From the NCBI GenBank assembly GCA_036557785.1, contig DATBGZ010000098.1, positions 1-64,000 of the forward strand: 64,000 bases of DNA. The letters run 5' to 3'. Below, piece after piece: positions 62,032 to 64,000 of this stretch (position 1 is the stretch's first letter; each line of letters opens with the position of its first letter). The notes beneath the pieces are model-generated. The model searched no databases. It was not told the DNA's origin and saw only the letters and a program-made list of their open reading frames with translations. The DNA comes from DATBGZ01 sp036557785 (GTDB lineage Bacteria > Actinomycetota > Actinomycetes > Mycobacteriales > Micromonosporaceae). Both the position numbers and the translations under genes were made by a program.

Positions 62032-62781
62032 GTGAATTACGTGGAGGCGCCGCAGGCGAGCTCGCCCGGGCGCCGGGCTGGGACTCCCGTCGCGCTCACG
62101 TCCGGTGACAGCCGGACGAGGGCGCGGGTCGAGGCGTACCTGCTCGCCCATGGCGCGGCCACCGCGGCGGAGCTCGGCGAGGCGATGGGGCTCAGCCCGG
62201 CCGCCATCCGCAAGCACCTCGACGCCCTGGTCGCGGAGGGCTCCGTCGTCGCCCGCGAGCAGCACCCCGTCGGCGTGCGCGGGCGTGGCCGGCCGGCCAG
62301 GGCGTTCGCGCTGACCGAGCAGGGCCGGGCCCGCTGCGGCGGGCACACGTACGACAACCTCGCCTACGCCGCACTGCGCTGGATCGCCCGGGACGGCGAC
62401 GAGGCCGTGGCGGCTTTCGCGGCGGACCTCGCCGGCAACCTGGAGAGTCGCTGCCGTGCCGCGACCGCCCACGCGGGCGATGATCCGCTGGCCCGGGCCG
62501 AGGCGCTGGCCGCGGCGCTCTCGACCGAGGGGTACGCGGCGTCCGCCTCTGTCATCAACTCCGGCGGCCAGCTCTGCCAGCATCACTGCCCGGTGGCGCA
62601 GGTGGCGGCGGAGTTCCCGCAACTCTGCGAGGCCGAGACCGCGGTCATCTCGCGACTGGTCGGCACCCACGTGCAGCGGTTGGCGACGATCGCCCATGGC
62701 GACGGCGTCTGCACCACACACATTCCGGATCCACGACGAAGCGTCAGGCACGAACCCACGAAGACCGAGAGGGTGCGCTAG
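62032..62781 (+). CDS. sufR: SufR-like Fe-S-sensing transcriptional regulator
   Basis: A 249-residue winged-helix repressor. The helix-turn-helix is GAATAAELGEAMGLSPAAIRKHLDALV (about 40-66), and the C-terminal half has the metal-cluster cysteines of SufR (GGQLCQHHCPVAQVAAEFPQLCEAE, about 180-205). In actinobacteria SufR represses the suf operon when Fe-S clusters are sufficient. GTG 62032 has a TACGTAACGTAGT promoter-like stretch with the palindrome ACGTAACGT a few bases upstream, possibly its own operator. TAG and the sufB ATG are adjacent. Confidence 0.9.
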   Translation: MNYVEAPQASSPGRRAGTPVALTSGDSRTRARVEAYLLAHGAATAAELGEAMGLSPAAIRKHLDALVAEGSVVAREQHPVGVRGRGRPARAFALTEQGRARCGGHTYDNLAYAALRWIARDGDEAVAAFAADLAGNLESRCRAATAHAGDDPLARAEALAAALSTEGYAASASVINSGGQLCQHHCPVAQVAAEFPQLCEAETAVISRLVGTHVQRLATIAHGDGVCTTHIPDPRRSVRHEPTKTERVR

Positions 62782-64000
62782 ATGACCGAGCAGGTAGCTT
62801 CGACCCAGGCCGAGACACTCGCCAAGCTCGGGCGGTACGAGTACGGCTGGGCCGATACGGACGCCGCGGGAGCCAGCGCACGCCGTGGCCTGAACGAGGA
62901 CGTCGTCCGCGACATCTCGGGCAAGAAGAACGAGCCCGAGTGGATGCTCGACCTGCGGCTGAAGGGACTGCGCCTGTTCGGGCGCAAGCCGCTGCCCGCG
63001 TGGGGTGCCGACCTGTCCACCATCGACTTCGACAACATTAAGTACTTCGTACGGTCGACCGAGAAGCAGGCCACCACCTGGGACGAGCTCCCAGCCGACA
63101 TCAAGAATACGTATGACCGTCTGGGAATTCCTGAAGCGGAAAAGCAAAGGCTCATCGCTGGGGTAGCCGCTCAATATGAAAGTGAAGTTGTCTACCACAA
63201 AATTCGGGAAGATCTGGAACAGCAGGGAGTCATATTCCTCGACACGGACTCGGGGCTCAAGGAGCACGAGGATCTGTTCCGGGAGTACTTCAGCACGGTG
63301 ATCCCGGTGGGGGACAACAAGTTTGCCGCCCTGAACACGGCGGTCTGGAGCGGGGGTAGTTTCATCTACGTGCCGAAGGGCGTGCACGTCGAGATCCCCC
63401 TGCAGGCGTACTTCCGCATCAACACCGAGAACATGGGGCAGTTCGAGCGGACGCTCATTATCGTCGATGAGGATGCGTATGTGCACTACGTCGAGGGTTG
63501 CACGGCGCCGATCTACTCCTCCGACTCCCTGCACTCGGCTGTCGTGGAGATCGTCGTGAAGAAGGGCGCCCGCTGTCGGTACACGACGATCCAGAACTGG
63601 TCCACGAACGTGTACAACCTCGTGACCAAACGAGCCGTGGCGCATGAGAACGCCACCATGGAATGGATCGATGGCAACCTGGGCAGCAAGATCACGATGA
63701 AGTACCCGTCGGTGTACCTGACCGGCGAGCACGCCAAGGGTGAGGTGCTCTCGGTCGCGATGGCGGGGGAGGGGCAGCACCAGGACGCGGGGGCCAAGAT
63801 GGTGCACGCCGCTCCACACACATCGTCGACCATCATCTCCAAGTCGATCGCCCGCGGTGGCGGCCGCACGTCCTACCGGGGCCTGGTCCAGGTCCTCGAC
63901 GGGTCCCACCACAGCAAGTCGACCGTCAAGTGCGACGCGCTGCTGGTCGACACGATCTCGCGCTCGGACACGTACCCGTACGTCGACATCCGTGAAGACG
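62782..64000 (+). CDS. sufB: Fe-S cluster assembly protein SufB (5' part)
   Basis: SUF scaffold subunit, cut by the window end after 406 codons (family about 470-480). TEQVASTQAETLAKLGRYEYGW, GVIFLDTDSGLKEHEDLFREYF, VPKGVHVEIPLQAYFRINTENMGQFERTLI and VEGCTAPIYSSDSLHSAVVE are characteristic. No intein is present before the cut. The central part (63105-63235, residues 108-153) uses A/T-ending codons such as GAA, CAA, AGT and ATA, unlike the rest. It begins directly after the sufR stop, so they are one operon. Confidence 0.97.
   Translation, partial: MTEQVASTQAETLAKLGRYEYGWADTDAAGASARRGLNEDVVRDISGKKNEPEWMLDLRLKGLRLFGRKPLPAWGADLSTIDFDNIKYFVRSTEKQATTWDELPADIKNTYDRLGIPEAEKQRLIAGVAAQYESEVVYHKIREDLEQQGVIFLDTDSGLKEHEDLFREYFSTVIPVGDNKFAALNTAVWSGGSFIYVPKGVHVEIPLQAYFRINTENMGQFERTLIIVDEDAYVHYVEGCTAPIYSSDSLHSAVVEIVVKKGARCRYTTIQNWSTNVYNLVTKRAVAHENATMEWIDGNLGSKITMKYPSVYLTGEHAKGEVLSVAMAGEGQHQDAGAKMVHAAPHTSSTIISKSIARGGGRTSYRGLVQVLDGSHHSKSTVKCDALLVDTISRSDTYPYVDIRED

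Noticed and set aside
62782..64000. Possible SufB intein, as in mycobacteria
   Set aside because: The visible sufB sequence is continuous, with no intein splice motifs before the window end.

Overview
High-G+C actinobacterial chromosome. The window reads as a sporulating actinomycete, most likely from or near the Micromonosporaceae; that placement is inferred from gene content, not from a marker gene. Supporting signs are third-codon G/C bias, many GTG starts, whiA, rbpA, opcA, a Tat-lipoprotein Rieske protein, an XRE/DUF397 regulator pair, and the conserved order uvrA ... uvrC-rapZ-yvcK-whiA-gap-pgk-tpiA-secG-rbpA-pgl-opcA-zwf-pgi-tal-tkt-ctaB. I see no rRNA, tRNA, CRISPR array, insertion sequence or prophage.

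Region 1 (1-34.5 kb) is accessory and regulatory. It holds two ABC exporter operons (210-1510; marR-drrAB-like 7648-9764), a DHA2 drug exporter, a ThrE-type amino-acid exporter, small enzymes (GNAT, VOC, DinB, RidA), a ClpX-zinc-finger/HTH protein, a STAS anti-anti-sigma protein, a diverged purine phosphoribosyltransferase, a serine hydrolase/DUF1295 pair, an AAA ATPase, Tex, and a three-gene pyrimidine/hydantoin operon (nitrilase-hydA-F420 oxidoreductase, 24844 to 21577, minus strand). These are followed by an SPFH protein, a DUF574-type methyltransferase, the XRE/DUF397 pair, a lipoprotein, and a large proline-rich FN3 membrane protein. A gene-free stretch at 28868-29295 carries a promoter, a nested hairpin and a canonical intrinsic terminator, and looks like a small RNA gene.

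Region 2 (34.5-64 kb) is conserved housekeeping: nucleotide excision repair (uvrA, uvrC), the rapZ-yvcK-whiA trio, lower glycolysis (gap-pgk-tpiA), secG and rbpA. On the minus strand lies the pentose-phosphate operon tkt-tal-pgi-zwf-opcA-pgl, read in that order. Haem A synthesis follows (ctaB plus, ctaA minus), then the start of the SUF Fe-S operon (sufR-like, sufB cut by the window end). Glycolysis, the pentose-phosphate pathway and their assembly factor OpcA therefore form one central-carbon block. ctaA, ctaB and SUF supply cofactors for respiratory enzymes.

The most unusual content is repetitive. (a) A family of four ~62-bp palindromes has conserved outer arms, a conserved 12-nt loop close to TCGGAGATCAAC, and inner stems that change in a compensating way (4954, 44274, 50463, 61883). 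(b) A second dispersed repeat contains CCTCGCGGCCWGAGCGTTC and in one place has entered a gene in frame (5779, 12662, 58181). (c) There are many short tandem arrays with unit lengths that are multiples of three, both between genes and inside genes; one is a 27-bp array that lengthens phosphoglycerate kinase. (d) The short palindrome TCCACAGTGGA and close variants recur across the window.
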